Part shown: one piece after another, positions 11,777 to 21,612 of the stretch | How positions within the stretch are numbered: position 1 is the first letter of the stretch | Layout of the letters: each line of letters begins with the position of its first letter | Source: Anomaloglossus baeobatrachus | Lineage: Eukaryota; Chordata; Amphibia; Anura; Aromobatidae | DNA length: 64,000 nucleotides | Assembly (NCBI RefSeq): GCF_048569485.1 | Contig: NC_134361.1 | Location: 173,444,492 to 173,508,491 of the forward strand | Direction: 5' to 3' | Program-made: the position numbers and the translations under genes | The notes under the pieces: model-generated | Database searches by the model: none | Told to the model about the DNA's origin: nothing | The model's input: only the letters and a program-made list of their open reading frames with translations

Positions 11777-13450
11777 TTACTCTCTATACCTTGGAGGGGG
11801 CTGTCCCCGAGTGCTGCGTTGAGACCTGCGTAGCTCTGGTGTCTGCCCCTGACTACTTGGTGTGTCTTCTACCTCAGCACTACAGGTAGGCCTAACCCTG
11901 ATAGGTATGCGTGATGATTGCCTACATGGTCTGAGAGTCGCCAAGGGTATGACAGGTTCACCACTGACAGGGGGTTGATTCTCCTGTTCCACTGCTGGCG
12001 TGTCATCTCGTGTTGGAGCGGACGGTTCTTTAGGTGGATTTGGAACCTCTTCTGTTTCTGGCTCGACCAACTGCGGGAACGTCAACACTGGTACCACTAT
12101 GGCATTGTTTATTCGGGTCCAAGTTTTGGGGAATTTTCCAAGGATTGTTTGGATCATCTCTTCCTCTTTTTCTGGACTTTGGGGACTTTCTTGTACTTCT
12201 TCTACTTCTTTTTGGGTTCTGCACCGTTCAGGGCACGCTTTCAGGCAGTCTCGAGAAACTGCTTGATAGGTCTTGCCTTCATCTTTGCTTATGAGGCATA
12301 CCTTACTATTGTCAAAGTTGGAGGGGATAATGGTGTAGGGTTCATTCTCCCACTGATCATCTAATTTATGCGCCCTCCGCTTTTTCTTGAGGACCTGTTC
12401 TCCAGGTGCTAAGGGAGTTGCTGGAGCTGTTTGATTGTAATGCTGCTCTTGTCTCGTTCTTGCTTGGAACAGGCTCCTTTCTACGCATTCCTGGACCTTG
12501 CGGTACTGCTGTTGTCGCTCTGTATCCCAATCTTCTATCTCCTGAACCGCTTCAGGTGACACAGTCCCCATCTCAAAGTCTACAGGTAACTTGCCAGGTC
12601 TTGCTCGCATCAGGTAAGCAGGGCTGCAGTTGGTCGAATTTACTGGGATATGGTTGTACAGGTCTACCAGATCTGGTAACTTCTCTGGCCATTGGTTTCT
12701 TTCTTCCAGAGGTAGAGTCTTGAGCATATCAATAACCACATGGTTCATCTTCTCGCACAAACCATTGGTTTGGGGGTGGTACGGTGTGGTTCTGATTTTC
12801 TTACAACCGTACATGTTACAGAACTCTTGGAACACTTCTGCCTCGAATGCAGGACCTTGATCAGTCAGTACCCTTTCAGGGTAACCGTGAGGTCGACAAA
12901 AGTATGCCTGAAATGCTCTAGCTGCTGTTCTGGCTGTCTGGTCCTTCACGGGCACTACTACCAGGAAACGAGAGTAATGGTCCACAATGGTGAGGGCGTA
13001 CACATAGCCTGACCGGCTTGGTGTTAACTTCACGTGGTCCAGGGCCACCAACTCCAGGGGCTGCTTTGTGACAATTGGCTGTAGGGGAGACCTCTGGCTG
13101 GCATCATCTTTCCGCCTCAGGTTACACGGACCACAGTCTCGGCACCACTTCTCGACTGTCTTTCTCATGTGCACCCAGTAGAACCGATCACGGAGTAGGG
13201 TCTCTAACTTCTTCCACCCGAAGTGTCCTGCGTTATCATGGTAAGCTGCTAGGACCATTGGAGCATCCCTCTGTGGGACCACTATCTGCCAGACGAGTTC
13301 ATTCGTTCGCCAGTTAACATATCTCTTGCAGAGCTTGCCTTGGTATGTGAACAGTCGTCCCCTCTCCTTCCACAGCTGCTGGGCTTCTTCTGGAGCATCT
13401 GGGCCAAGATGGGTCTCAGCTTGTGCTAGCTTTTCTTTGACCAATTGCAC
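11777..13450 (-). CDS. Gypsy integrase region (fossil)
   Basis: This part of pol carries the integrase. It shows the HHCC zinc-binding N-terminal domain (ending WCRDCGPCNLRR), the DDE core (LVALDHVKL, VLTDQGPAFEAEVF, YHPQTNGLCEKMN) and a long C-terminal tail with a basic segment and acidic, proline-rich sequence. It directs insertion of the element's cDNA. It lies immediately downstream of RT-RNase H in the same orientation and probably belongs to one polyprotein with it. Confidence 0.9.
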   Translation of the reverse strand: MQLVKEKLAQAETHLGPDAPEEAQQLWKERGRLFTYQGKLCKRYVNWRTNELVWQIVVPQRDAPMVLAAYHDNAGHFGWKKLETLLRDRFYWVHMRKTVEKWCRDCGPCNLRRKDDASQRSPLQPIVTKQPLELVALDHVKLTPSRSGYVYALTIVDHYSRFLVVVPVKDQTARTAARAFQAYFCRPHGYPERVLTDQGPAFEAEVFQEFCNMYGCKKIRTTPYHPQTNGLCEKMNHVVIDMLKTLPLEERNQWPEKLPDLVDLYNHIPVNSTNCSPAYLMRARPGKLPVDFEMGTVSPEAVQEIEDWDTERQQQYRKVQECVERSLFQARTRQEQHYNQTAPATPLAPGEQVLKKKRRAHKLDDQWENEPYTIIPSNFDNSKVCLISKDEGKTYQAVSRDCLKACPERCRTQKEVEEVQESPQSPEKEEEMIQTILGKFPKTWTRINNAIVVPVLTFPQLVEPETEEVPNPPKEPSAPTRDDTPAVEQENQPPVSGEPVIPLATLRPCRQSSRIPIRVRPTCSAEVEDTPSSQGQTPELRRSQRSTRGQPPPRYRE

Positions 13451-13477
13451 GGCCGGGTCACCGTTCTGTGTCTCTTC

Positions 13478-15469
13478 CTAATTATGGTGGAGTAATGGGT
13501 TGACCGAGACCTCGTGCTGGCTCGAGCGCTTCACTCCTACAGCATGCTCACACTGGGAAACACCTTGGTGATGGAAAGCCGGTAACTCTATCTCTTCGAG
13601 TTCATCCAGGTCTTCTCCAGACTCGGGTAAGTGAGGCATTCTGGACAGCGCATCAGCATTGTTATTCTTCTTGCCAGCTCGGTACTTGATGGTAAAGTCA
13701 AAGTTAGACAGCTGGGCCATCCATCGCTGTTCCAACGCACCTAACTTGGCTGTTGTCAGATGTGTCAACGGATTGTTGTCCGTGAAGATGGTGAACTTGG
13801 CCGATGCCAGATAGTGCTTGAAGCGTTCAGTCACTGCCCAAACAATAGCGAGGAACTCTAGCTTGAAGGAACTGTAGTTTTCTGGGTTCCTTTCTGTAGG
13901 CCGAAGCTTCCTACTGGCGTAAGCTATCACCTTCTCTCTGCCTCCCTGCACCTGGGACAGAACTGCTCCCAGGCCCACGTTGCTGGCGTCTGTGTACAGT
14001 ACAAACGGCTGGCTGTAGTCAGGGTAGGCCAGAATTTCTTCTCCCGTGAGAGCCCCTTTCAGCCGGACAAAGGATGTTTCTATTTGGCTGCTCCATTCAA
14101 ATGGAGGGCTCTGCTTCTTAGCCTGCTTTGGTTGGCCCACCAGGAGATCTTGAAGGGGCGCTGCTATCTTTGTGAAACCATCAATGAACCTTCGGTAGTA
14201 GCCCACCAGCCCAAGGAACTGCCGCACCTCCTTTACCGTGGTGGGTCTTGGCCAGTCCTTGATTACGGTGCCTTTCTCCGGATCAGGTGCCACACCTTCT
14301 GCACTGACCACATGACCCAGGTACTGTACCTTTGGCTTCAAGAGGTGACATTTGGACGGCTTTATCTTCAGGCCATATTCCGACAAGGACTCAAACACTT
14401 CTGCTAAGTGCCTCAGGTGGTCTTCATAAGTCTTGGAGTAGACTATGACGTCATCCAGGTACAACAGCACGGTTTCAAAGTTGTGGTGGCCCAAGCAGCA
14501 CTCCATCAACCTTTGGAATGTCCCTGGGGCGTTGCAGAGCCCGAATGGCATACAGTTGAACTCGCAGAGGCCCATTGGCGTCGTGAATGCAGTCTTCTCC
14601 TTGTCCGCCTCTGCCACGGGAACCTGCCAATACCCACTGGTGAGATCCAAGGTGGAGAAATAGTTAGCTGACTTTAAGGCTGTTAGTGACTCCTCTATTC
14701 TGGGTAGTGGATAAGCATCTTTATGTGTAATGCGGTTAATTTGTCTGTAATCTACGCACATTCTCATTGTACCATCTTTTTTCTTTACGAGCACTAGTGG
14801 AGCTGCCCAAGGGCTACAGCTATCTCTGATAACCCCAGCCTCCTTCATTTCCCGTAACATTTCTTTGGCACGCTGATACTGTGCTGGGGGTACAGGGCGG
14901 TATCTCTCTTTAATGGGATGATGATCACCCGTGGGGATTTGATGTTTAACCCCTTTTACCTGCCCAAAATCTAGGGGGTGTTTGCTGAAGACCCGCTCGT
15001 ACTCCTGTACCACCCGGTAAACCCCATGCTTTTGGTGTGAGGGGGTGAAGTCGGTGCCCACATGTAATTTTTGGCACCAGTCTTCCAGCTGCCCCTTGGA
15101 GCCATTGTCTTCCGCCTGGTCGGACGGGATCAAGGGTTCCACTGCTTTGATGGTATTGTTACTGACAGTGTACAGTTTTGCTACAGTGGCGTACCGGGGC
15201 AATTTGGCTTCCTCCTCCCCACAATTCAGGACACGGACGGGCACTCTCCCCTTGCGGACGTCTGCTACCCCTCTGGCTATCAGGACTCCAGGCCTACTGT
15301 CTGAATACACCGGTTCTACCAAGGCATGGTAATCCTGACCCTTGAGGCCTATTGCTGCCCGACACCATATCAACATTTCACTTCTTGGAGGTATTGCAAT
15401 GGGGAGGGGGTCACTTACCCTCACACTGCCAATTTCTCCTCCGGCCAGCTCTACCTGCTGCCTCCTCAT
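13478..15469 (-). CDS. Gypsy reverse transcriptase-RNase H region (fossil)
   Basis: It shows gypsy RT motifs in order: a VRDSCSPWAAPLVLVKKKDG-like start, MCVDYRQIN, TLDLTSGYWQV, MPFGLCNAPGTFQRLM and the catalytic LLYLDDVIVYS. A Ty3-type RNase H follows (VLYTDASNVGLGAVLSQ, and a TDNNPLTHL stretch). The N-terminal part links it to the protease frame. The product would copy element RNA into DNA in a cytoplasmic particle. Confidence 0.92.
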   Translation of the reverse strand: MRRQQVELAGGEIGSVRVSDPLPIAIPPRSEMLIWCRAAIGLKGQDYHALVEPVYSDSRPGVLIARGVADVRKGRVPVRVLNCGEEEAKLPRYATVAKLYTVSNNTIKAVEPLIPSDQAEDNGSKGQLEDWCQKLHVGTDFTPSHQKHGVYRVVQEYERVFSKHPLDFGQVKGVKHQIPTGDHHPIKERYRPVPPAQYQRAKEMLREMKEAGVIRDSCSPWAAPLVLVKKKDGTMRMCVDYRQINRITHKDAYPLPRIEESLTALKSANYFSTLDLTSGYWQVPVAEADKEKTAFTTPMGLCEFNCMPFGLCNAPGTFQRLMECCLGHHNFETVLLYLDDVIVYSKTYEDHLRHLAEVFESLSEYGLKIKPSKCHLLKPKVQYLGHVVSAEGVAPDPEKGTVIKDWPRPTTVKEVRQFLGLVGYYRRFIDGFTKIAAPLQDLLVGQPKQAKKQSPPFEWSSQIETSFVRLKGALTGEEILAYPDYSQPFVLYTDASNVGLGAVLSQVQGGREKVIAYASRKLRPTERNPENYSSFKLEFLAIVWAVTERFKHYLASAKFTIFTDNNPLTHLTTAKLGALEQRWMAQLSNFDFTIKYRAGKKNNNADALSRMPHLPESGEDLDELEEIELPAFHHQGVSQCEHAVGVKRSSQHEVSVNPLLHHN

Positions 15470-15487
15470 CAGGGCTCTGATCTCCCT

Positions 15488-15880
15488 CTATAGGGCACGC
15501 TGCTGCCCGGAGCTGGCAGTTTCAGACGCCTGTTGCAACAAAATTATCACTTCGGCAATACAATTTTCTATCACATTTGTACCAATGGTTAGCAGTGGGT
15601 CAGATTCTTTGCGATCAATATCTACAATTATCATCCCCTGACATGGCAATTCTACCCGCCCCACTTTAATGGTTACTTCCTTATACCCAATTTGAGGCAA
15701 GGGCTGACCATTACTGGCCACAATTGTTAAATCATCATCTGGGCCATGGTCAATGTCTGAATCAGCCCAATATCTTTTGTACAGTTTATAAGGGATGGTT
15801 GTTACCTGGGACCCCGTATCAAGGAGGGCATTCAAAGGGATCCCATCCAGCACAATAGGAAGGACCGGGCGTCCTGCCAC
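15488..15880 (-). CDS. Gypsy aspartic protease region (fossil)
   Basis: A 130-residue frame holds an ALLDTGSQVTTIPYKLY segment with the D-T/S-G active site of retroviral-type aspartic proteases, which work as dimers to cut the polyprotein. It lies between gag and RT. Retroelements of this kind often join these frames by frameshifting or readthrough; the mechanism used here cannot be told from sequence alone. Confidence 0.85.
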   Translation of the reverse strand: MAGRPVLPIVLDGIPLNALLDTGSQVTTIPYKLYKRYWADSDIDHGPDDDLTIVASNGQPLPQIGYKEVTIKVGRVELPCQGMIIVDIDRKESDPLLTIGTNVIENCIAEVIILLQQASETASSGQQRAL

Positions 15881-15915
15881 ATACTTGCTGCGACTGGGGT
15901 TTGAGCCGGGCTTCC

Positions 15916-16965
15916 TTACACCTGGGGGTTGGCTCCTGGCCCCAGGCTCGGCCCATTTAAAGGACAGTGTCTTGCAATATGGCCCGCCTGACTGCAGCGG
16001 CGGCAGATCGGTTGTCCCGTTGAATCATACCGGTCTGTATCTTTTCCTCGGGTCGGCGGAATCCTCCTCTGTCGCATCCATGGGACGTCATCTGGGCTGG
16101 AGGCCAACTCGATTCTTGCAGGCGATGGGGTCACTTGTAGAGACTGCACGGTCTCGGCAAGGGCAGCTACAGTCTTGGTTAGCTCCTGGACCTGCTGTCT
16201 GAGCTCTGCAGCGGGATCCTTATCCAGGGACTGCGCCTCAGCCCCTGCAGCGGCTCGTGTTGCAGGCACCACCCCGGGGTACGTGATAGCAAGAGGCCGG
16301 AGGGGTACTGGGTCATTCGGTGTAGATTCTCTCAGTACCCGGATGGCCTGGTCCTTAAACTTTGCAAAGTCCAGAGCAGGGTTCTGCAGGACCATGATAC
16401 GCAGCTGGGTCCTGTGGGCATCTGACAGGAGCCCCTCTATGAACTGCTCAGTTAGGAGTTTGTCTTCTTCACGTACACTCTCTGGGTCCACCTGTTTAAC
16501 TGCTTTCAGGGCCTCCTGCAAGTTTAAGGCATAGTCCCTTATGCTGTCTGTGGCCCGTTGTTTGCACCCAAAGAATCTCATCTTTATTTCTGCTGCGGTG
16601 CGGGTGTCAAAAGTACTCTTTAGCTTGGCCAGTATCTGGGTTGCTGTCCCTTTATCTGTATCAGGCCAGGACTTCACTTCACGCTGGGCCGCGCCGGCTA
16701 GCTGCCCCATTAATATGCCCACCTTCTGGCTCTCAGTCAGCGGATACACCCGGAACAAGCTGTGCAGCCTTTCTCTGAAGTCGCTCAAGGTATGGGACTC
16801 CCCGGAGTACTGCAGCAGCCATTCTGCTCCCGGGATGTACGGCATTGTGATCGGCATTACCGGCGATACAGCGGGGGCTGGGGTGACGGCGACTGGGATT
16901 GCTTCGGCTGGTGCTGCGGCGTCTCGGGCTATGGCAGCCACCTGCCCTCCCTCCGAGTCGGACAT
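15916..16965 (-). CDS. Gypsy Gag-like structural protein (fossil)
   Basis: A 349-residue frame starts MSDSEGGQV. It has an alanine/proline-rich N-terminus, a retrotransposon-Gag capsid-like helical domain (GILMGQLAGAAQREVKSW), a coiled-coil segment (AELRQQVQELTKTVAAL) and a C-terminal CCHC zinc knuckle (CRRCSQAGHIARHC). This architecture matches Ty3/gypsy Gag. It lies about 260 bp downstream of the 5' LTR. Confidence 0.88.
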   Translation of the reverse strand: MSDSEGGQVAAIARDAAAPAEAIPVAVTPAPAVSPVMPITMPYIPGAEWLLQYSGESHTLSDFRERLHSLFRVYPLTESQKVGILMGQLAGAAQREVKSWPDTDKGTATQILAKLKSTFDTRTAAEIKMRFFGCKQRATDSIRDYALNLQEALKAVKQVDPESVREEDKLLTEQFIEGLLSDAHRTQLRIMVLQNPALDFAKFKDQAIRVLRESTPNDPVPLRPLAITYPGVVPATRAAAGAEAQSLDKDPAAELRQQVQELTKTVAALAETVQSLQVTPSPARIELASSPDDVPWMRQRRIPPTRGKDTDRYDSTGQPICRRCSQAGHIARHCPLNGPSLGPGANPQV

Positions 16966-17189
16966 CTTCCTCCCCCTTAGTGAACCTTACCAGGCTCCGT
17001 TCACTTTTCAAATTCCCTTCTGGGTCGCGCGGGGTTAACGGCGCTCCGCTCTGATGGCGCGCTCCCTTCGTGCTCTTTGTCAGGCACGCCCCCCTTCTTC
17101 CTGCGCTCGGCGAGGCTAATGGCGGCGGCAGTTTGCAAACAGTAACACAGTCTTTTAAGCACAGTTTCTGCAGGCGCACAGTACCCGGT

Positions 17190-17227
17190 GGGACCGGGCA
17201 CGAAATCCTGTTCGTGACGCCAAAATT
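17190..17227 (-). promoter_or_regulatory. Primer-binding-site candidate of the gypsy element
   Basis: Directly inside the 5' LTR the minus strand reads TGGCGTCACGAACAGG. Its position matches a tRNA primer-binding site, and the TGG start fits complementarity to a tRNA CCA end. The tRNA is not identified. A 12-nt part (TGGCGTCACGAA) also occurs inside the LTR. Confidence 0.55.
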
Positions 17228-18305
17228 TGACTCGCCCACCCCAGGGCTATGGGACACCCGGTGCCGGGCCGGACTAGTCCGGGGGACGTCAGTGGTGACG
17301 GGGCCCGACTCCGTGGCCCTGGTGGGTGTCAGTTTAATATGGCTGGTGACTTGGGAGCAATTAAAGTATTTGTTTCGTGACGCCACCTGTGGTCTGCGGC
17401 TATTAAGCCGCCGCTGCTGTGTGAGGCCTCCGGGGTGATGATACGGCAGCAATGGTGGTACTGCTCCCCACAGGTGGAGCGGAGCCCCGGGGACACTGTT
17501 AGTGCTCGTGAAAGTCTATGGTGTTGTGTGGCTAACACGGTGCAGGGCCGACAGGCAATGAAAGAACCAGGCACAAACAAGTCTCTTTACCTTCTCCTCT
17601 TTTACTTTAGGAACAGTCCAATCCTGGGAGACCATCACAGGTGGTGAAGGGGATCCGGTCGGCCTGGAAGTACTTGGGGTGATCTTTCTGGCCAGCTGAG
17701 TATGAAGCCTACTCCTGTTCCTTTCTTTACTACGATAGGACCCTGCTTCTCTAGATCCAGCAATGGCCCTCTTTGCTGCTGGGACCGGTGGTATGTCCCT
17801 TTCCCTCTGTGGTAGGCTGCGCAGGCCCTCTCTGGTGCTTCTCTGCTGGAGTCCACACCGGGCCCTGATGCTGCAGCTGTACCTTCGGGCTGTTTATGGG
17901 CCAGGTGCTTGCAGCTCTCCTGCCCTTCGGATTCGGCTAACAGGGAGTATTTTAAGCCCTGGTGGCCACAGACTCCGATGTCCGAGTCTCTTCTCTGCCT
18001 CTCTGCTACTCCTGCTTCCCTGGGCCAAGCTGTTCCAGCTCCAGGCCCCAGATCCACAGGACATCACACTCTGCGTCTGCTTCCTTTCACTTCTCTCTAC
18101 AGACTGAACACTACTTCCTCCCTCAGGTCAGACTTAAGGAATGCTCCCTGGAATTCCAGGTTCAGAGCTCCCCCTGCTGGCTGGAGGGAGAACTGCGTTG
18201 GATGTTAAACTTGCTGGCCAATGGACCTCCCAATTACCTCCAGGCTCAGCATTAACCCTTTGGGAGGGCAATGCTGTTGTGGCGACCAGGTCCTGGGGCG
18301 CCACA
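17228..18305 (-). repeat. 5' LTR of the gypsy element
   Basis: The 1,078-bp repeat is the pair of 10308-11387. It begins TGACTCGCCC and ends GGCGCCACA on the plus strand. Its flank TTAG (18306-18309) repeats the sequence before the other LTR. Confidence 0.93.
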
Positions 18306-18309
18306 TTAG

Positions 18310-18604
18310 ACATCAAGAGGATGGGAAACAGTCAGCGTCATGGAAGGGGTACTTACATGAATACAACACCAGAGCCAAGTTTATAATATCTGAGGAGGAT
18401 TTGGAGAGATTCTGTTGAGTTTCTGCTTCAAAAAATATAAGTAAACATATTCTAATTTCCACTGTTTTTGGAGCGGAAACAGAGCAGAATCTTGGCATAT
18501 TCTCTTCACAATCTCAAAACAAAGTTTTGAGGATTTGTAAGCTTTCACATAGCTATGAAACTTGTTTTGGATTGTTAAATGTGTACAAGTTCAGACCAAC
18601 TATC
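18310..18604. other. Unassigned sequence
   Basis: No gene or repeat was recognised between the gypsy element and the 31-bp minisatellite. Confidence 0.4.
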
Positions 18605-19090
18605 AGCACATGAATGCAGCATCAGAGCCATCCTCAGCACATGAATGCAGCATCAGAGCCACCATCAGCACATGAATGCAGCATCAGAGCCATCCTCAGC
18701 ACATGAATGCAGCATCAGAGCCACCATCAGCACATGAATGCAGCATCAGAGCCACCATCAGCACATGAATGCAGCATCAGAGCCACCATCAGCACATGAA
18801 TGCAGCATCAGAGCCACCATCAGCACATGAATGCAGCATCAGAGCCACCATCAGCACATGAATGCAGCATCAGAGCCACCATCAGCACATGAATGCAGCA
18901 TCAGAGCCATCCTCAGCACATGAATACAGCATCAGAGCCACCATCAGCACATGAATGCAGCATCAGAGCCACCATCAGCACATGAATGCAGCATCAGAGC
19001 CACCATCAGCACATGAATGCAGCATCAGAGCCACCATCAGCACATGAATGCAGCATCAGAGCCACCATCAGCATATGAATGCAGTGCCTT
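18605..19090. repeat. 31-bp minisatellite, about 16 copies
   Basis: A highly regular array with unit AGCACATGAATGCAGCATCA plus AGAGCCACCATC-like remainder. Copies start every 31 bp, with few substitutions (CATC versus TCCTC variants) and a degenerate last copy. A diverged version of the same 31-bp unit occurs at 42240-43190. There are no unique spacers, so this is not a CRISPR-type array. Confidence 0.95.
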
Positions 19091-19439
19091 AGATGCCATC
19101 TTTTCTGATCTAAGTTGTTCCCGTCCCTTATGTCTCCCTGTAGTACAGATGCCATGCTGAGGTTTCATGGCCACAGCTCGTTTCTGAAGAAGTTCCTATT
19201 TGTTCTTCAGCAGCACTTCCTGACACAATGTCTTTAAAAATAAAAGTATCATTATACTGCCCCATAAATATAAATATCTATCATGCTGCCCCCCCTGAAT
19301 AAATAACTGCTGTGCTTTCTTCATTTTGTCTCTCCAGTAAAGGAGACAAACTCTAGCACAGCGCCACCTATTGGAAGTGCTTTCTTCATAAAATATCTCC
19401 ACCCACAAACACACTTCCCTTATCCAAAATATCCCCCAC
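19091..19439. other. Unassigned sequence with a shared repeat fragment
   Basis: Includes a segment (about 19330-19375) with CTCTAGCACAGCGCCACC that recurs in reverse complement at about 49005-49045, so part of this stretch is interspersed repeat. No gene seen. Confidence 0.45.
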
Positions 19440-19870
19440 ATTGCCCCTCTTCATATTAAACTCCCAACACTAACCCTCTTAAAAAGATTCCCTCAATTGC
19501 CCCTCTCCATAATATTCCCCCTACACTGCCTCTCTCCATAATATACCCCACACAGCCCCTCTCCAAAATATACCCTCCTTGCTGCCCGTCTCCATTATAT
19601 TCCCCAAGCTGATTCTGTCCATAATATACCCCCACACTGCCCCTCTCCAAAATATATCCTCCATGCTGCCCCTTTCCATAATATTCCCTAAGGTGCGTCT
19701 CTCCATAATATACCCCCCACACTGCTTCTCTCCATAATATCCCCCCACACTGCCCCTCTGCAAAATATCCCCCCTATATTACCTCTCTCCAAAATATTCC
19801 CCCCACACTGCTATTTTGTAAAATATCCCCCACACCCCTCACGCACACTCTACCCCTCTGAATACAGTAC
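19440..19870. repeat. Pyrimidine-rich minisatellite, about 29-33 bp unit
   Basis: About a dozen imperfect copies of CACTGCCCCTCTCCATAATA plus a C-rich spacer. Glycine/tyrosine-rich frames on the minus strand are by-products of the array. Confidence 0.85.
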
Positions 19871-20260
19871 TCCCCCCACTGCCTCTCACAAAGCTGTGTC
19901 CCTTTCACAAGTGTTCTCCCATTATGTGTCCTAATCCCCTCCTCACTCATCCACATTGATAAACATTTCATCTTTGGCTCCACGCGCTTACCACTGCCCG
20001 ACATGTCGATGTCACCGAGGTGCTGCACATTGGCGCTTCACTGTTCAAATGTATTTATGGCTAAGAGATGCAAATATATTTGATTAGGAAGGAGGAAGCT
20101 GTAGTCAGTGCCATTCTCCTCAGCAGTGTGTGCATGTCAGGTATACGATTGCACTGCACAGCATGACTGGGGCAGCACAGAACAGTGCACTGCCTCCTGC
20201 TCCTGCTGGTTTCAGCTGTGAAGTGTGGGTGCATGTGACATGCCCGCACCGGGGCTGTGG
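19871..20260. other. Unassigned sequence
   Basis: No gene recognised. It leads directly into the old gypsy LTR. Confidence 0.35.
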
Positions 20261-21490
20261 TGTGACTCTTTACCTGGCAGAGGTTCAGCTCTTTGAGCGC
20301 TGTGGTGGCGTGACCCAGCTCCATGACCTCGGCGGTGTCATTTAGGGAAAATGAAGGGGATGATCACAGTTTATTTGTGACGCCACCTGTGGTATGTGGC
20401 AAGTTAGGTGCCACCGCTGCGAGATGGGGCTCTCCGGGGCAGATGATGACGCAGCTTAGATGGTGAAGCTCCCAACAGGTAGAGCTAGAACACAGGGTGG
20501 ATGGGGGTGGTGGTAGTAGTCTTTGATGGCGGGTGCAGGTGAATAACGGAGCGACATAGGGATGCAGTCTCAAGGTTTTTACTCACTGTAGCCGGTTACA
20601 CAAGCCAGGGACCACCTTTCGAGTGTCGAGATTCACCGTGATGGGCTCCAGCCGATCCCGGGTAGTTCGGAGTTCGTGTCCAGTGCACCTTTCTAAAATG
20701 TACTCTTTCCTGGTGGTCTCTGCGCTTGCTTTGCCCTCCTGCCTTGCGCCCTCACTCACTGAACCCTGTATCAGTGCCCGTGAACCATGTTGGGTGGCGT
20801 GAAGCGCTATCTCTGGTCATTTTAGGTCACCTTTCAGCGAATTCGTGTGCGGTGTGTGGCTGTGGTGTTTGAAGTCACCCAGCCGTTGGTTTTGTTAGCG
20901 GAGCCCATAAGTTATACTACTCTAGCCTAGAGACTAATCCCCATGGTGCAACCTAGTCTTTCCACCTGTAGATTATGTGTGGAACAAGGCCACAGAAGAT
21001 TAACTCCAGTGGTCTCTAGGACCCTTTCTGTTGGTGCCCGGGCCGAGCGGTACCTGGTCCAGGCCACGGATCTTAGCTCCTCCACTGCTCCTCCGACTGA
21101 ACTCTACACTTCACACTGTGTTTCCACTTTGTACTTTGTGTTCTCACTCCTACGACTCCAGCCCCCCAGCCTGGCTTTGGGTATAATGACGCCCTCTGCC
21201 ATGTCTGATGAGGTGTTTCTGAGCCTGGGTGTCATGCTTTGTGTGAAACAGTGTTGACCTCCTCCTTAGCTGAGATGGAATACCACACCTCTGGCTAAGT
21301 TGCAGTACCTCTGTAGTGACTGAAGCCTCAGGGGCGCCACACTCCCCCACAGCAAATCCCAGCACGTCCGTGAGCTGGAACAAAACACAATTACAGTGGT
21401 GTAAAGACATGTAAAAATGTTTGTATGCTGTAAAAATTTTAAAACCTTTTCTTCCCTTTATGGGAGGCACTCTCTTGAACGTTATTAACA
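20261..21490 (-). mobile_element. Older gypsy LTR with a short internal remnant (fossil)
   Basis: The block 20261-21341 is about 1,081 bp, the same length as the LTRs of the young gypsy element. It starts TGTGACTCTTTACC, ends GGCGCCACA and shares the internal GTGACGCCACCTGTGGT. The following 150 bp (ACTCCCCCA..., then AT-rich) resembles the sequence inside the 3' LTR of the young element. It is therefore the 3' end of a related, more diverged copy in the same orientation. No coding region remains. Confidence 0.75.
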
Positions 21491-21499
21491 TGATAAACT

Positions 21500-21612
21500 C
21501 TTACATTTCACTATAAAACAATTCCTGTGTTTTCGTTTGTCTATCCACTTTTTGAGGATTGACCACTGGTTCCCAATTGGATTGAGATCTGAGGAGTTTG
21601 CTGGCAATGAAC
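21500..21612 (-). pseudogene. Fragment of a Tc1/mariner-superfamily transposase
   Basis: The minus strand encodes LPANSSDLNPIGNQWSILKK, matching the C-terminal catalytic region of Tc1-like transposases (consensus NSPDLNPIENLW). The glutamate after the second I is changed to G, so the fragment is inactive. The mariner terminal repeat starts directly to its right. Confidence 0.65.

Larger units (their letters stand above)
10308..18305 (-). mobile_element. Ty3/gypsy LTR retrotransposon, nearly whole (fossil)
   Basis: The element is bounded by two LTRs of about 1,080 bp that differ at roughly ten positions (about 1%), so the insertion is young. A TTAG direct repeat (10304-10307 and 18306-18309) is the likely target duplication, 4 or 5 bp depending on how the shared A is assigned. 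Minus-strand order is 5' LTR, primer-binding-like site, gag, protease, RT-RNase H, integrase, purine-rich tract and 3' LTR. This order, with integrase after RNase H, is the Ty3/gypsy layout. Coding regions are open over most of their length, with about one or two interruptions. Confidence 0.93.

Noticed and set aside
18605-19090. CRISPR-like regular array
   Set aside because: The 31-bp copies are directly adjacent, with no unique spacers, in a vertebrate context; it is a minisatellite.
19456-20028. Glycine/tyrosine-rich minus frames (GYILERGSVG repeats) as a structural protein
   Set aside because: Direct product of the pyrimidine-rich minisatellite; unit lengths vary and break the frame.
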